Of a DNA stretch of 64,000 bases, positions 22,738-31,288 are shown piece by piece; position 1 is the first letter of the stretch, and each line of letters starts with the position of its first letter. The notes beneath the pieces are model-generated. The model searched no databases. It was not told the DNA's origin and saw nothing but the letters and a program-made list of their open reading frames with translations. Made by a program: the position numbers and the translations under genes. This stretch comes from Nonomuraea sediminis (GTDB lineage: Bacteria; Actinomycetota; Actinomycetes; Streptosporangiales; Streptosporangiaceae): the NCBI RefSeq assembly GCF_018531495.1, contig NZ_JAHDTI010000018.1, positions 124,001 to 188,000 on the forward strand. The letters are read 5' to 3'.

Positions 22738-24375
22738 TTAGTGCTTGTCCTCGCCGGCGGTGAGGGCGGGGTGCTCCTCCTCGTGAGGGTGACCCTCGTC
22801 GAGGGGGATCTTCTCGCCACCGTAGGCCTTGGACATGCGGCCACGCAGCTTGCCGAGCGGCCCGCGCATGCCCTTGGGCGGGATGCCCGCGGTGTCCTCG
22901 TCCACGTCGACCGCGGGCACCGCCGACTTGCTCCGCAGCACCGCCTCGTCGTGGGCGTCCGGCGACGTGTGGACCTCGATGAACTCACCGTGCGGCAGGC
23001 GCTTGATGACACCGGACTCCACACCGTGCCCGATGACCGCCGCGTCGGAACGCTGCAGACCGAGGCAGATGCGGTAGGTGACGATGTACGTCAGCACCGG
23101 CACCACGAAGATCGCCACGCGGCCCGCGTAGGTGGTCGCGTTCAGGCTGATGTGGAAGTTCGCCGAGAACTCGTCGTTGGCGCCCATGACCCACAGCACG
23201 CCGTAGAACGCGATGGCCGTCATGCCGATCGAGGTGCGGTGCGGGTTGTTGCGCGGGCGGTCGACGATGTGGTGCTCGCCCTTGTCACCCGTCACCCAGC
23301 GTTCCAGGAACGGATAGAGCGCCAGGCCCGTCATGATGATGCCCATCGGCACCAGCGCCGGGATGATCACGTTCAACGGCAGCGTGCCCGCGTGAGCCGT
23401 GCCGAAGAGGTTGATCTCCCACGACGGCATGATGCGCAGCGCGCCCTCGAGGAAGCCCATGTAGAAGTCGGGCTGCGAACCCGCCGAGACGTCCGCCGGG
23501 GTGTAGGGACCGAACAGCCAGATCGGGTTGATCTGGGCGAAGGTCGCCAGACCCGCGATCACCGCGAACGTGAACAGCGTGAGCGCTCCGGCCTTGGCCA
23601 TGAAGGCCGGGTAGAACGGCGCGCCGACCACGTTGTGGTTGTTGGCTTCCTTGCCGGGCATCTGCGTGTGCTTCTGCACCCAGGTGAGGGTCACGTGGGC
23701 GCCGATGAGCGCCAGCAGGATGCCGGGGATGAGCAGGATGTGCAGCGAGTAGAACCGGGAGATGACATCCTCACCCGGATATTCACCGCCGAACAGGAAG
23801 AACGTGATGTAGGTGCCGACCAGCGGCAGCGAGATCGCCACACCCTCGGTGATGCGCAGACCGGCGCCGGACAGCAGGTCGTCGGGCAGCGAGTAGCCGG
23901 TCAGGCCCTCGGCCAGCGCCAGCGTCAGCAGGATGACGCCGATGAGCCAGGTGATCTCACGGGGCCTGCGATAGGCGCCCATGAAGAACACCCGGAGCAT
24001 GTGGATCGTCATGCTGGCCACGAACATCAGGGCCGACCAGTGGTGCATCTGCCGCACGAGCAGACCACCCCTGACCTCGAAACTGATGTCCAGCGACGAG
24101 GCGTAGGCCTCCGACATCGCCACGCCCTTGAGCGGGGCGTACACGCCGTTGTAAATGACCTCCTGCATGCTGGGCTTGAACCAGAACGTCAGGAACGTAC
24201 CGGTCAGCAGCAGCAGGATGAACGAGTACAGCGCGATCTCGCCCAGCAGGAACGTCCAGTGATCGGGGAAGATCTTGCGCAGGTTTCGCTTGAGGAAGTT
24301 GCCCGCCCCGAGCCGGTCGTCGAGGAACGTCGACGGGCCCACGATCGCCTTGGGGACCGCTGTCATCTCGCTCAT
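22738..24375 (-). CDS. qcrB: Cytochrome bc1 complex cytochrome b subunit QcrB
   Basis: 545 residues with about eight to nine membrane spans. The paired b-haem histidines lie in RQMHHWSALMFVASMTIHML (about residues 108-128) and in FYSLHILLIPGILLALIGAH (about 205-230). The quinone-site loop and an elongated cytoplasmic C-terminal tail (about 430-545) are typical of actinobacterial QcrB. It forms the quinol-oxidising core of the bcc-aa3 supercomplex. It overlaps qcrA by 4 nt and is the last gene of ctaE-qcrC-qcrA-qcrB. Confidence 0.97.
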   Translation of the reverse strand: MSEMTAVPKAIVGPSTFLDDRLGAGNFLKRNLRKIFPDHWTFLLGEIALYSFILLLLTGTFLTFWFKPSMQEVIYNGVYAPLKGVAMSEAYASSLDISFEVRGGLLVRQMHHWSALMFVASMTIHMLRVFFMGAYRRPREITWLIGVILLTLALAEGLTGYSLPDDLLSGAGLRITEGVAISLPLVGTYITFFLFGGEYPGEDVISRFYSLHILLIPGILLALIGAHVTLTWVQKHTQMPGKEANNHNVVGAPFYPAFMAKAGALTLFTFAVIAGLATFAQINPIWLFGPYTPADVSAGSQPDFYMGFLEGALRIMPSWEINLFGTAHAGTLPLNVIIPALVPMGIIMTGLALYPFLERWVTGDKGEHHIVDRPRNNPHRTSIGMTAIAFYGVLWVMGANDEFSANFHISLNATTYAGRVAIFVVPVLTYIVTYRICLGLQRSDAAVIGHGVESGVIKRLPHGEFIEVHTSPDAHDEAVLRSKSAVPAVDVDEDTAGIPPKGMRGPLGKLRGRMSKAYGGEKIPLDEGHPHEEEHPALTAGEDKH

Positions 24376-25481
24376 GCACTGCCTCCCTCACGGGCCGCGG
24401 CCTCGGCGTCGCCGCGCTCCCAGTAGCTGGGACCGACGGGGACGGCGAAGTCGCCCTTGGCCACCAGGAAGCCCTCACCGTCGACGGTGATCGGCAGCTG
24501 CGGCAGCGGACGGGCGGCCGGGCCGAAGATGACCTTCGCGCCGTCGGCGGCGTCGAACGTCGATTGGTGACAGGGGCACAGGATGTGGTGGGTGGTCTGC
24601 TCGTACAGGGCCGCGGGGCAGCCCACGTGCGTGCAGATCTTGGAGTAGGCCACGATCCCGTCGTGGATCCAGTTCTGGTTCACGCCCGACTTGATCTCCT
24701 CCGGGCGGAACTTGATCAGGATGAGCGTGGCCTTGGCGAGGGCGGTCATGTCGGTCTCGAAACCCTCGGGGATCACCGACAGGATGCCGCCCGGCGAGTT
24801 GAAGTCCGCCGCGCGGATCGGCTGGCCGGTGCCCTCGACGACGAGCCTGCGCGGCTTGCCGTCCTTGGTCGGCAGGCCCCAGACGGTGTGACGCAGCAGC
24901 TTGTTGAACTGCGAGGCCGGCATCTTGCTGTTGTCCAGGTCGCGCAGCAGGACCAGCGGGATGAGGCCGAGCGGGGCCGCGGCAAGCAGCAGGGTGCGGC
25001 GCAGCATCTTGCGCTTGACGAAGCCGCTCTCGTTGGCGCCCTGCAGGAACGTCTCGGCGACGACTTCCTTGGTGGCGTCGTCGGAGCCCATCGCGTGGCG
25101 TTCCTGGATGAGCTTGTACTTCGGCATGATCTGGCGGACCCAGACCACCACGCCGACGGCCAGCCCCATCAGGGCCAGCGTCAGCGTGCTGCCGAGCGCA
25201 AGCGTGGAAAGTCCGGTCGCCTCGGGCGTGCCGACCTGCAGCTGCACGTACAGGATGATGAAGGCGATGGCGGAGATGAAGGTGATCGTGAAGCAGAGCG
25301 CCACGATCCTCTCGGCCTTGCGGACCTTCTTCTCATCCTGGATGAGGATCCCGGGCACGTTGGGGTCCGCTTCCACCGGCTTGGACGTGCCGAGCATCGA
25401 GGTGCCCGGCGCGGGGGTGCCGATCACGCGCTTGGGCACGCGCTCGTCCGGCTGCTCGATCTCGTGCTCGTTGTCAGTCAT
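24372..25481 (-). CDS. qcrA: Cytochrome bc1 complex Rieske iron-sulfur subunit QcrA
   Basis: 369 residues. Three N-terminal spans (about 65-88, 95-120 and 155-178) distinguish actinobacterial QcrA from the one-span form elsewhere. The Rieske domain carries CTHVGCPA and CPCHQSTFD (about residues 280-310), the Cys-His ligands of the 2Fe-2S cluster. Electrons pass from quinol to the dihaem cytochrome QcrC. The ATG at 25481 overlaps the qcrC stop (ATGA); upstream in-frame sequence belongs to qcrC DNA and was not used. Confidence 0.97.
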   Translation of the reverse strand: MTDNEHEIEQPDERVPKRVIGTPAPGTSMLGTSKPVEADPNVPGILIQDEKKVRKAERIVALCFTITFISAIAFIILYVQLQVGTPEATGLSTLALGSTLTLALMGLAVGVVVWVRQIMPKYKLIQERHAMGSDDATKEVVAETFLQGANESGFVKRKMLRRTLLLAAAPLGLIPLVLLRDLDNSKMPASQFNKLLRHTVWGLPTKDGKPRRLVVEGTGQPIRAADFNSPGGILSVIPEGFETDMTALAKATLILIKFRPEEIKSGVNQNWIHDGIVAYSKICTHVGCPAALYEQTTHHILCPCHQSTFDAADGAKVIFGPAARPLPQLPITVDGEGFLVAKGDFAVPVGPSYWERGDAEAAAREGGSA

Positions 25482-26287
25482 GACTTCTGTCGCTTCTTCG
25501 CGGTGATCCAGATGGTGGCAAGGGCAAGGGCGCTGAGGCCTACCACCCAAGCTACGAGACCTTCGGTCACAGGGCCAATACGGCCGAGTCCGAAGCCTCC
25601 CGGGTCCTTCTGCTCACGGACCTGGGTGATGTAGGCGATCATGCTGCGCTTCTCTTCCGGCGTGATCGTCGTGTCGTTGAAGACCGGCATCGCCTGCGGG
25701 CCGGTGATCATCGCCTCGTAGATCTGCTGGGGAGAGGCCTCGTTGAGGTTGGGCGCGTACTTGCCCTTGGTCAGCGCACCGCCCGCACCGACCCAGTTGT
25801 GGCACTGGATGCAGTTCGCGCGGAACAGCTCGCCGCCCTTGCCCGCGTCGCCGAGCGCGGGGTCGACCTGCTCCTTGCCCGGCACCTGAGGACCGCCGCC
25901 CAGCGACTGCACGTAGGCGCCCAGCTGGCGGATGGCCTCGGGGGTCGCCCAGTGGGCGACGGGCTTGCGCGGTGCCTGGGAGCCCGGGTCAGCGGCCGGC
26001 ATGCGGCCCGTGCTCACCTGGAAGTCGACCGCCGCCGCGCCGACGCCGACGAGCGTCGGCCCCGTCGCGGTGCCCTGCGCGTTCAGTCCGTGGCAACTGG
26101 AGCAGTGTGCCTGGAACAGGCTCTTACCCTCCGCAACGTCGTCCAGCTTGCCGGCCGCGAGTGCCGCGTCGGCGGGCCTGCTCGCCTGCCCGAAGGCGGT
26201 GTAGGCCAGGCCGGCCAGCGCCAACGCGAAAAGCAGGACGGCGTATCTCGCGAGGGGATGCCGCCGCCAAGCGGTGATCCTAATCAC
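25478..26287 (-). CDS. qcrC: Cytochrome bc1 complex dihaem cytochrome c subunit QcrC
   Basis: 269 residues. An N-terminal anchor (about 12-30), two c-type haem motifs, CSSCH (about residue 62) and CIQCH (about 160), and a C-terminal span near 240-262 are present. The dihaem form replaces a soluble cytochrome c and wires the bc1 complex directly to the aa3 oxidase. It lies 14 nt after ctaE and overlaps qcrA. Confidence 0.96.
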   Translation of the reverse strand: MIRITAWRRHPLARYAVLLFALALAGLAYTAFGQASRPADAALAAGKLDDVAEGKSLFQAHCSSCHGLNAQGTATGPTLVGVGAAAVDFQVSTGRMPAADPGSQAPRKPVAHWATPEAIRQLGAYVQSLGGGPQVPGKEQVDPALGDAGKGGELFRANCIQCHNWVGAGGALTKGKYAPNLNEASPQQIYEAMITGPQAMPVFNDTTITPEEKRSMIAYITQVREQKDPGGFGLGRIGPVTEGLVAWVVGLSALALATIWITAKKRQKS

Positions 26288-26301
26288 AGAGATCCCGTTC
26301 C

Positions 26302-26955
26302 TTAACGAATGATGTAGATGGTCGCGAATAGGCCGATCCAGACCACGTCCACGAAGTGCCAGTAGTAGGACACGACGATCGCGCTGGTGGCCTGCTCATG
26401 CGTAAAGCGCTTCGCGGCGTACGTGCGTCCCAGCATGAACAGGAACGCGATCAGGCCACCGGTCACGTGCAGGCCGTGGAAGCCCGTCGTGAGATAGAAC
26501 ACCGAGGTGTAGGCGTTCGCGGAGAGGGTCGCGCCTTCCTTGGCGAGCTCGCCGTACTCGTACAGCTGACCGGCGACGAAGATCGCGCCCATGACGAAGC
26601 TGACGAGGTACCAGAAGCGGAGCTTGCCGACCTGACCCTTTTCCGCCGCCCACACGCCCATCTGGCACGTCACACTCGACAGCACCAGGATGATCGTGTT
26701 GACCGTCGCGAACGCGACATTCAGGTGAGCGCCTTCTTCGGCGTGCGCGCCGAGGGGCAGCAGGGCGGGACCCCAGTCGAGGCCCTTCCCCTCGCTCACT
26801 GACCGGATGGTGAAGTACATCGCGAACAGCGCCGCGAAGAACATGAGCTCAGAGGACAGCCACACGATCGTCCCGACGCTGACCAGGTTGGGTCTGCGGG
26901 ACGAGGGTGGTGTCGTCGTCGAAGTTATTGCGGATGCTGTCGCCACGGCCCACAT
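26302..26955 (-). CDS. ctaE: Cytochrome c oxidase subunit III
   Basis: 217 residues with about five membrane spans, starting around WLSSELMFFAALFAMYFTIR and including TTGFHGLHVTGGLIAFLFML. It stabilises the aa3 oxidase core. The ATG at 26955 has a GGAG about 8 nt upstream; a GTG three codons later is an alternative. It heads the ctaE-qcrCAB operon and is divergent from the receiver-like gene that leads to trpD. Confidence 0.95.
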   Translation of the reverse strand: MWAVATASAITSTTTPPSSRRPNLVSVGTIVWLSSELMFFAALFAMYFTIRSVSEGKGLDWGPALLPLGAHAEEGAHLNVAFATVNTIILVLSSVTCQMGVWAAEKGQVGKLRFWYLVSFVMGAIFVAGQLYEYGELAKEGATLSANAYTSVFYLTTGFHGLHVTGGLIAFLFMLGRTYAAKRFTHEQATSAIVVSYYWHFVDVVWIGLFATIYIIR

Positions 26956-27163
26956 TATTGCGGCTCCAGTGGTCGGTCCGGCGCACGACCCCCCGTTAGC
27001 AGGAACAAACGCCCACCCAACCTGGGATAATTAGCCCAAACAACCCACCAGGGGCGGCAGCCTGGGATTGCGCGCCGAAGCACCGGTACGATCCAGGGTG
27101 ACCATACCGCTACGACCGATAGTGAGTGCGACCGTGAGCACGACTGGCAGCACCGAGGACACG

Positions 27164-27562
27164 ATGAAGGTGCTCGTCTACAGCGACGACGCAGGCACCC
27201 GCGACAAGGTACGGCAGGCACTCGGCCGCAGGCCGGCCGCGGACGTCCCGTTCGTGGAGATCATCGAGTGCGCCACCGAGCCCAAGGTCCACCAGTGGCT
27301 CGGCTCCGGCGACATCGACGTGGCGGTGCTCGACGGCGAGACCCAGCCGGCGGGCGGCATGGGCGTGTGCCGGCAGGCCAAGGACGAGGTCTACAACTGC
27401 CCGCCGGTGGCGCTGATCATCGCCAGGCGCGACGACCGCTGGCTGGCCGACTGGTCCAAGGCCGACGCCGTGATCCCGCAGCCCCTCGAGCCGATGACCG
27501 TCGCCGACACGGTCGCCGAGCTGATGCGCCGCCGCTCCTCGACCCGACTCAACGCGAAGTAG
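27164..27562 (+). CDS. Atypical receiver-like protein, no output domain
   Basis: 132 residues resembling a CheY-type receiver (MKVLVYSDDAGTRDKVRQAL, then IDVAVLDGETQPAGGMGVCR and ALIIARRDDRWLADWSKADA). The aspartate in VLDGE occupies the phospho-acceptor position, but the first acidic pair is SDD and the signalling lysine region reads SKADAVIPQPLEP. It may act without phosphorylation. The ATG at 27164 has a GAGG 5 nt upstream; GTG 27134 is in frame. It lies 8 nt before trpD and is probably co-transcribed. Confidence 0.72.
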   Translation: MKVLVYSDDAGTRDKVRQALGRRPAADVPFVEIIECATEPKVHQWLGSGDIDVAVLDGETQPAGGMGVCRQAKDEVYNCPPVALIIARRDDRWLADWSKADAVIPQPLEPMTVADTVAELMRRRSSTRLNAK

Positions 27563-27570
27563 GTACCGAG

Positions 27571-28614
27571 ATGGACTCCCGGACGACCTGGCCTGCACTG
27601 CTGTCGGCGCTCCTCGCGGGCGAGCATCTGACCGCCGACGAGACGGCCTGGGCGATGCGGGAGATCATGTCGGGGTCCGCGACCCCTGCCCAGATCGCGG
27701 GCTTCGCGATCGCGCTGCGCGCCAAGGGCGAGACCGTGGCCGAGGTCGTCGGCCTGGCCCGCACGATGCTCGAACTGGCCACCCCGCTCACGGTCGAGGG
27801 TCCGGTGGTCGACATCGTGGGCACCGGCGGCGACCGCGCGCACACCGTGAACGTCTCGACCATGGCCGCCATCGTGGCCGCGGGCGCGGGCGCCCGCGTG
27901 GTCAAGCACGGCAACAGGGCGGCCTCCTCCTCCTGCGGCGCCGCCGACGTGCTCGAGCACCTGGGGATCCTGCTCGACCTGACGCCCGAGCAGACGGCCC
28001 AGGTGGCGCGCGAGGCGGGCATCGCCTTCTGCTTCGCGCCGGTCTACCACCCGGCGCTGCGCTTCGCCGGTCCGCCCCGCAAGGAGCTGGGCGTGCCGAC
28101 GATCTTCAACTTCCTCGGCCCGCTCACCAATCCGGCCCGCCCCGCCGCCCAGGCCATCGGTGTCTTCGACGCCAGGATGCTGCCGGTGCTCGCGGGCGTT
28201 TTCGCCGAGCGCGGCGTCTCGGCGCTGGTCTTCCGCGGCGACGACGGGCTCGACGAGCTCACCATCGCCACCACCTCGACCGTGTGGGTGGTCAAGGACG
28301 GGCAGGCCACCCAGACCGTCTTCGACCCCGCGGTGCTCGGCATCCCGCGCGCAGACGCGGGCGCGCTGCGCGGCGGTGACGTCGAGTTCAACGCGCAGGC
28401 GGTGCACGACCTGCTCCGCGGCAAGACGGGGCCGGTCCGCGACGCCGTCCTGCTCAACGCGGCTGCCGCGCTGGTCGCCCTCGACGGGCCCGGCGACGAC
28501 CTCGACTCCGCCATGATCGACGGCTACGCGCGCGCGGTCCAGGCGGTCGACTCCGGCCGCGCGGCCGCGACCCTCGACCGCTGGATCGAGACGAGCCGCT
28601 CCCTCCGCCGATAG
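27571..28614 (+). CDS. trpD: Anthranilate phosphoribosyltransferase
   Basis: 347 residues, the usual length. The phosphoribosyl pyrophosphate loop GTGGD is at 84-88 and KHGNRAAS at 112-119, with NFLGPLTNPARP further on and the acidic DGLDE region near 225-230. It transfers the phosphoribosyl group to anthranilate in tryptophan synthesis. It stands apart from other trp genes but beside ctaE, as in mycobacteria. The ATG at 27571 is used; there is no strong ribosome site, consistent with coupling to the gene 8 nt upstream. Confidence 0.97.
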   Translation: MDSRTTWPALLSALLAGEHLTADETAWAMREIMSGSATPAQIAGFAIALRAKGETVAEVVGLARTMLELATPLTVEGPVVDIVGTGGDRAHTVNVSTMAAIVAAGAGARVVKHGNRAASSSCGAADVLEHLGILLDLTPEQTAQVAREAGIAFCFAPVYHPALRFAGPPRKELGVPTIFNFLGPLTNPARPAAQAIGVFDARMLPVLAGVFAERGVSALVFRGDDGLDELTIATTSTVWVVKDGQATQTVFDPAVLGIPRADAGALRGGDVEFNAQAVHDLLRGKTGPVRDAVLLNAAAALVALDGPGDDLDSAMIDGYARAVQAVDSGRAAATLDRWIETSRSLRR

Positions 28615-28644
28615 TCATCCGACTGCGGATAGTTATCTGACTGT

Positions 28645-28763
28645 TGCACGGCGGGCCGCCGGCACCGGCCGCCCGCCGCTCTTCGGCTGAGGACCCGCGA
28701 CCGGCGCTCGCGGCGAGTCGATGACACTCGCCCGCCGTCACGGCGCTTCGGTATCCAGGCACC
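28645..28763 (+). repeat. Interspersed intergenic repeat, copy D
   Basis: About 119 nt between trpD and the START-like gene. It contains GCACGGCGGGCCGCC, CACCGGCCGCCCGCCGC, TTCGGCTGAGGACCCGCG and a perfect 7-bp hairpin, GGCGAGT (N7) ACTCGCC. It is closest to copies B and C at its 3' end (CCAGGCACC). Confidence 0.82.
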
Positions 28764-28865
28764 ACGGTCTCCCCCGGCGCCCTTTCCACGTTCTCTCCTG
28801 GCATCCCTTCTCGCCTTCTTATATAGGCGTGGACTTAAATAAGGCACGGATGATACGTTGAGCCC

Positions 28866-29510
28866 ATGTTCGACATGCTTCAGCAGCTCAACGCGGTGCG
28901 CCGGTCCGTCGGCGCGAAGGTGATCGAGGCCGGAGAGGCCAGGACCGTCACCGTCAGCCAGACCTACAACGCGGAGGTGGAGGAGGTCTGGGACGCCTGC
29001 ACGAACGCCGAGCGGATACCCCGGTGGTTCCTGCCCATCAAGGGCGATCTACGCCTGGGCGGGCACTACCAGCTCGAGGGCAACGCCGGAGGCACCATCG
29101 AGAGGTGCGAACCGCCCAGGACCTTCTCCGCCACCTGGGAGTTCGGCGGGGGCATCAGCTGGATCGAGGTACGGCTGACGCCCGAGGGCGACGGCAGGAC
29201 GCGGTTCGAGCTGGAGCACCTGGCGCCGGAGATCGAGGACGCCCAGTGGCTGGAGTACGGGCCGGGAGCGGTGGGCATCGGCTGGGACATGGCGTTCCTG
29301 GGGCTGGCCATGCACCTGTCCGGGGCGGGGCCGCTCGACCCCGAGGAGGCCATGGCCATGATGATGTCCGAGGAGGGCAGGCGCTTCATGGCCCGGAGCA
29401 GCGAGCTGTGGGCCGAGGCGAGCATCGCCTTCGGAACCCCCGAGGCGGACGCCCGCGCGGCCGCTGAGCGCTGCACAGCCGCCTACACGGCCCCTCCAGA
29501 GCAGCCGTAG
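28866..29510 (+). CDS. SRPBCC/AHSA1 (START-like) domain protein
   Basis: 214 residues. The Aha1-type hydrophobic-ligand fold begins with TVSQTYNAEVEEVWDACTNAERIPRWFLPI and ends with a long helix. Conserved pieces include TFSATWEFGG and RFELEHLAPE. The function is unknown; members bind small hydrophobic ligands and are often paired with ArsR regulators, none of which is present here. The upstream DNA (28820-28860) is AT-rich for this genome and probably contains its promoter. Confidence 0.85.
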   Translation: MFDMLQQLNAVRRSVGAKVIEAGEARTVTVSQTYNAEVEEVWDACTNAERIPRWFLPIKGDLRLGGHYQLEGNAGGTIERCEPPRTFSATWEFGGGISWIEVRLTPEGDGRTRFELEHLAPEIEDAQWLEYGPGAVGIGWDMAFLGLAMHLSGAGPLDPEEAMAMMMSEEGRRFMARSSELWAEASIAFGTPEADARAAAERCTAAYTAPPEQP

Positions 29511-29511
29511 G

Positions 29512-29553
29512 ACCGGAGTGCGGCGGGCTGCTGGTGGGGCGGCTCGCCGTACG
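29512..29553 (-). repeat. Interspersed intergenic repeat, partial copy E
   Basis: The reverse complement (TACGGCGAGCCGCCCCACC, then AGCAGCCCGCCGCACTCCGG) matches the first ~41 nt of copy A with a few changes, and the rest of the element is absent. It exactly fills the gap between the stops of the START-like and L,D-transpeptidase genes. Confidence 0.7.
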
Positions 29554-30732
29554 TCAGAACTTCGTGGTCAGGCCGGCCTTGAGTGAGCTCCAGTGGAGCC
29601 ACTGCTTCCAGTTCTCCTGCCAGTGGCCCCAGCCGTTGGTCGGCTCGAGCTTGCGCGGGGTGCCGGTGATGATGATCGGGTCGCCGATCAGCGTGTTGTG
29701 GATGAACCAGAGGGCGTTCTCCGGGCTGACGTTGACGCAGCCGTGGCTGACGTTCGAGTTGCCCTGGGAACCGACCGACCACGGGGCGCTGTGGATGTAC
29801 TCGCCGGAGTTGGAGATCCGGACCGTGTTGTAGACGGTCTTCTGGTAGTAGCCCGCCTCACCAGGGCCGATGCCCGGCGAGGTCATGACGGTGACCGGCT
29901 CGCGCGACATCGCCAGGTGGATGCCGGAGGTCGTGTAGTACTTCCAGTCGCCGCCCTGGCCGGCGCTCATCGGGATCACGCGGATCGTCTTGCCGTCGCG
30001 CCTGACGGTCAGGTAGTGCGTGCTCGTGCTGCCCTTGGTGATCTGCTCGCGGCCGATGCGGAAGGCGAGCACGTGGTCGCGCTTGCCGTACAGGCCCTCT
30101 CCCCCGCGCACGCCCGACAGGCGCGCCTCCATGCGGACCTTGGTGTGGGCGGGCCAGTACTTCTGCGGGCGGAAGTCGACGTGCCGGTCGTCGAACCAGT
30201 GCCAGGCGCCCTCGACCGGCTTGCTGCTGGTCACGGACAGGTTCCGCTCGATCGAGACGCGATCGGTCACTGGCTTGTCGAACGTGAGCATGATGGGCAT
30301 GCCGACGCCGACGGTCAGGCCGGTGTCGTACTTGTTCGGGGTGATCGTCTCGATGTCGAACGTCTGCGTGGCGCGGACCGTGGAGAACTTGGTGGTCGTC
30401 TCCTTCTGCTTGCCCTGGGCGTCCGCGGCCACGGCCGTGACGGTGTAGGTGGTGCCGGGGCGCGCGTTCTGGGTGCTGCGCCAGCGGGTGCCGTCCGCGC
30501 TGAGTTTGCCCGGCAGCTCGCCCGTCTTGCCGCGCACGTGCACGCTCTTCAGGGTCCCCGTGTCCGCGGCGACCACCACGGGCTCGTCGGTCGGAACGTT
30601 GCCCGCCTTGTCCGCGGGCACCACGGTGACCGTGGCGTCGCCCCCGGGTGCGCCGGCCGCGATGCTCGCCGAGCACGCCGTCAGCAGCGCCAGCGCAAGC
30701 AGGCCGGCCGATCCATACGCTACGCGCTCCAC
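29554..30732 (-). CDS. L,D-transpeptidase lipoprotein with Ig-like domains
   Basis: About 392 residues. A signal peptide ends in the lipobox LLTACS. Two Ig-like domains (about 30-240) precede the YkuD catalytic domain with SHGCVNVSPENALWF (catalytic Cys, about residue 340). It forms 3-3 peptidoglycan cross-links outside the membrane, like mycobacterial LdtMt2. I chose the GTG at 30732 because GGGGGAG lies 5 nt upstream; ATG 30753 and GTG 30765 are in frame but leave that site inside the gene. It stands alone between the respiratory operons. Confidence 0.9.
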   Translation of the reverse strand: MERVAYGSAGLLALALLTACSASIAAGAPGGDATVTVVPADKAGNVPTDEPVVVAADTGTLKSVHVRGKTGELPGKLSADGTRWRSTQNARPGTTYTVTAVAADAQGKQKETTTKFSTVRATQTFDIETITPNKYDTGLTVGVGMPIMLTFDKPVTDRVSIERNLSVTSSKPVEGAWHWFDDRHVDFRPQKYWPAHTKVRMEARLSGVRGGEGLYGKRDHVLAFRIGREQITKGSTSTHYLTVRRDGKTIRVIPMSAGQGGDWKYYTTSGIHLAMSREPVTVMTSPGIGPGEAGYYQKTVYNTVRISNSGEYIHSAPWSVGSQGNSNVSHGCVNVSPENALWFIHNTLIGDPIIITGTPRKLEPTNGWGHWQENWKQWLHWSSLKAGLTTKF

Positions 30733-30825
30733 GAGCACTCCCCCGCCCGACATAGATCCGTTCACGTCCGTTTATTACCCTGCGTGATCGAATCGCCACA
30801 TCCGGCGAATGGCAAAGAACACCAA

Positions 30826-30857
30826 AAAGCGGGTGTCCGTGAGAGGACACCCGCTTT
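30826..30857 (-). terminator. Intrinsic terminator of the ctaCDF operon
   Basis: A perfect 13-bp stem (30826-30838 with 30845-30857; core AAAGCGGGTGTCC) has a 6-nt loop. On the minus strand it ends in a T-run (TTTTT), the classical intrinsic form, 11 nt after the ctaF stop. Confidence 0.9.
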
Positions 30858-30868
30858 CGTGGTCTCGC

Positions 30869-31288
30869 TCAGTGGGAGAAGTTGCCCCGGTAGTACTGGA
30901 AGACGAACCCGATCATGCCCATGAGGACCATGAACACGCCGAGCAGGAACATCCAGAACCCGATGGCGAACCCGGCGAAGGCGAAGGCCGCCGCCAGGCA
31001 CAGGAACAGCGGCCACCAGCTGCTCGGGCTGAAGAAGCCGATCTCGCCCGCGCCGTCGGCGATGTCGCCCTGCTTGTTGTCCTCCGGCTGGTCGCCGATA
31101 CGGCGGGCCGTGAACATCAGGTAGTAGCCGATCATGAACGCGAAACCGACCGAGATGGCCATGGCGGTGGTGCCGACCGGCTCACCCTGCCCGGTGGGGC
31201 TCTCCGCCTTGGTCCAGAACCAGTAGGCGACGTCGACCCCGGCGAAGAACAGGCCGCACAGCAGGAACAGCCAACCCTGTACCTTCAT
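30869..31288 (-). CDS. ctaF: Cytochrome c oxidase subunit IV (actinobacterial CtaF)
   Basis: 139 residues with four hydrophobic segments (about 4-22, 42-62, 90-108 and 112-132). From memory, the start MKVQGWLFLLCGLFFAGVDV and the WFWTKAESPTGQ region are characteristic of actinobacterial subunit IV. It is a structural part of the aa3 oxidase. Its ATG shares one base with the ctaD stop (TGATG), and it ends the ctaC-ctaD-ctaF operon. Confidence 0.93.
   Translation of the reverse strand: MKVQGWLFLLCGLFFAGVDVAYWFWTKAESPTGQGEPVGTTAMAISVGFAFMIGYYLMFTARRIGDQPEDNKQGDIADGAGEIGFFSPSSWWPLFLCLAAAFAFAGFAIGFWMFLLGVFMVLMGMIGFVFQYYRGNFSH

Noticed and set aside
22741..24426. A 561-codon plus-strand open frame
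   Set aside because: It is antisense to qcrB, which is unmistakable; the frame has no membrane spans or motifs.
28610..28637. Weak stem-loop at the trpD stop codon
   Set aside because: Arms ATCCG/CGGAT are only 5 bp with mismatched extensions, too weak to call a terminator.
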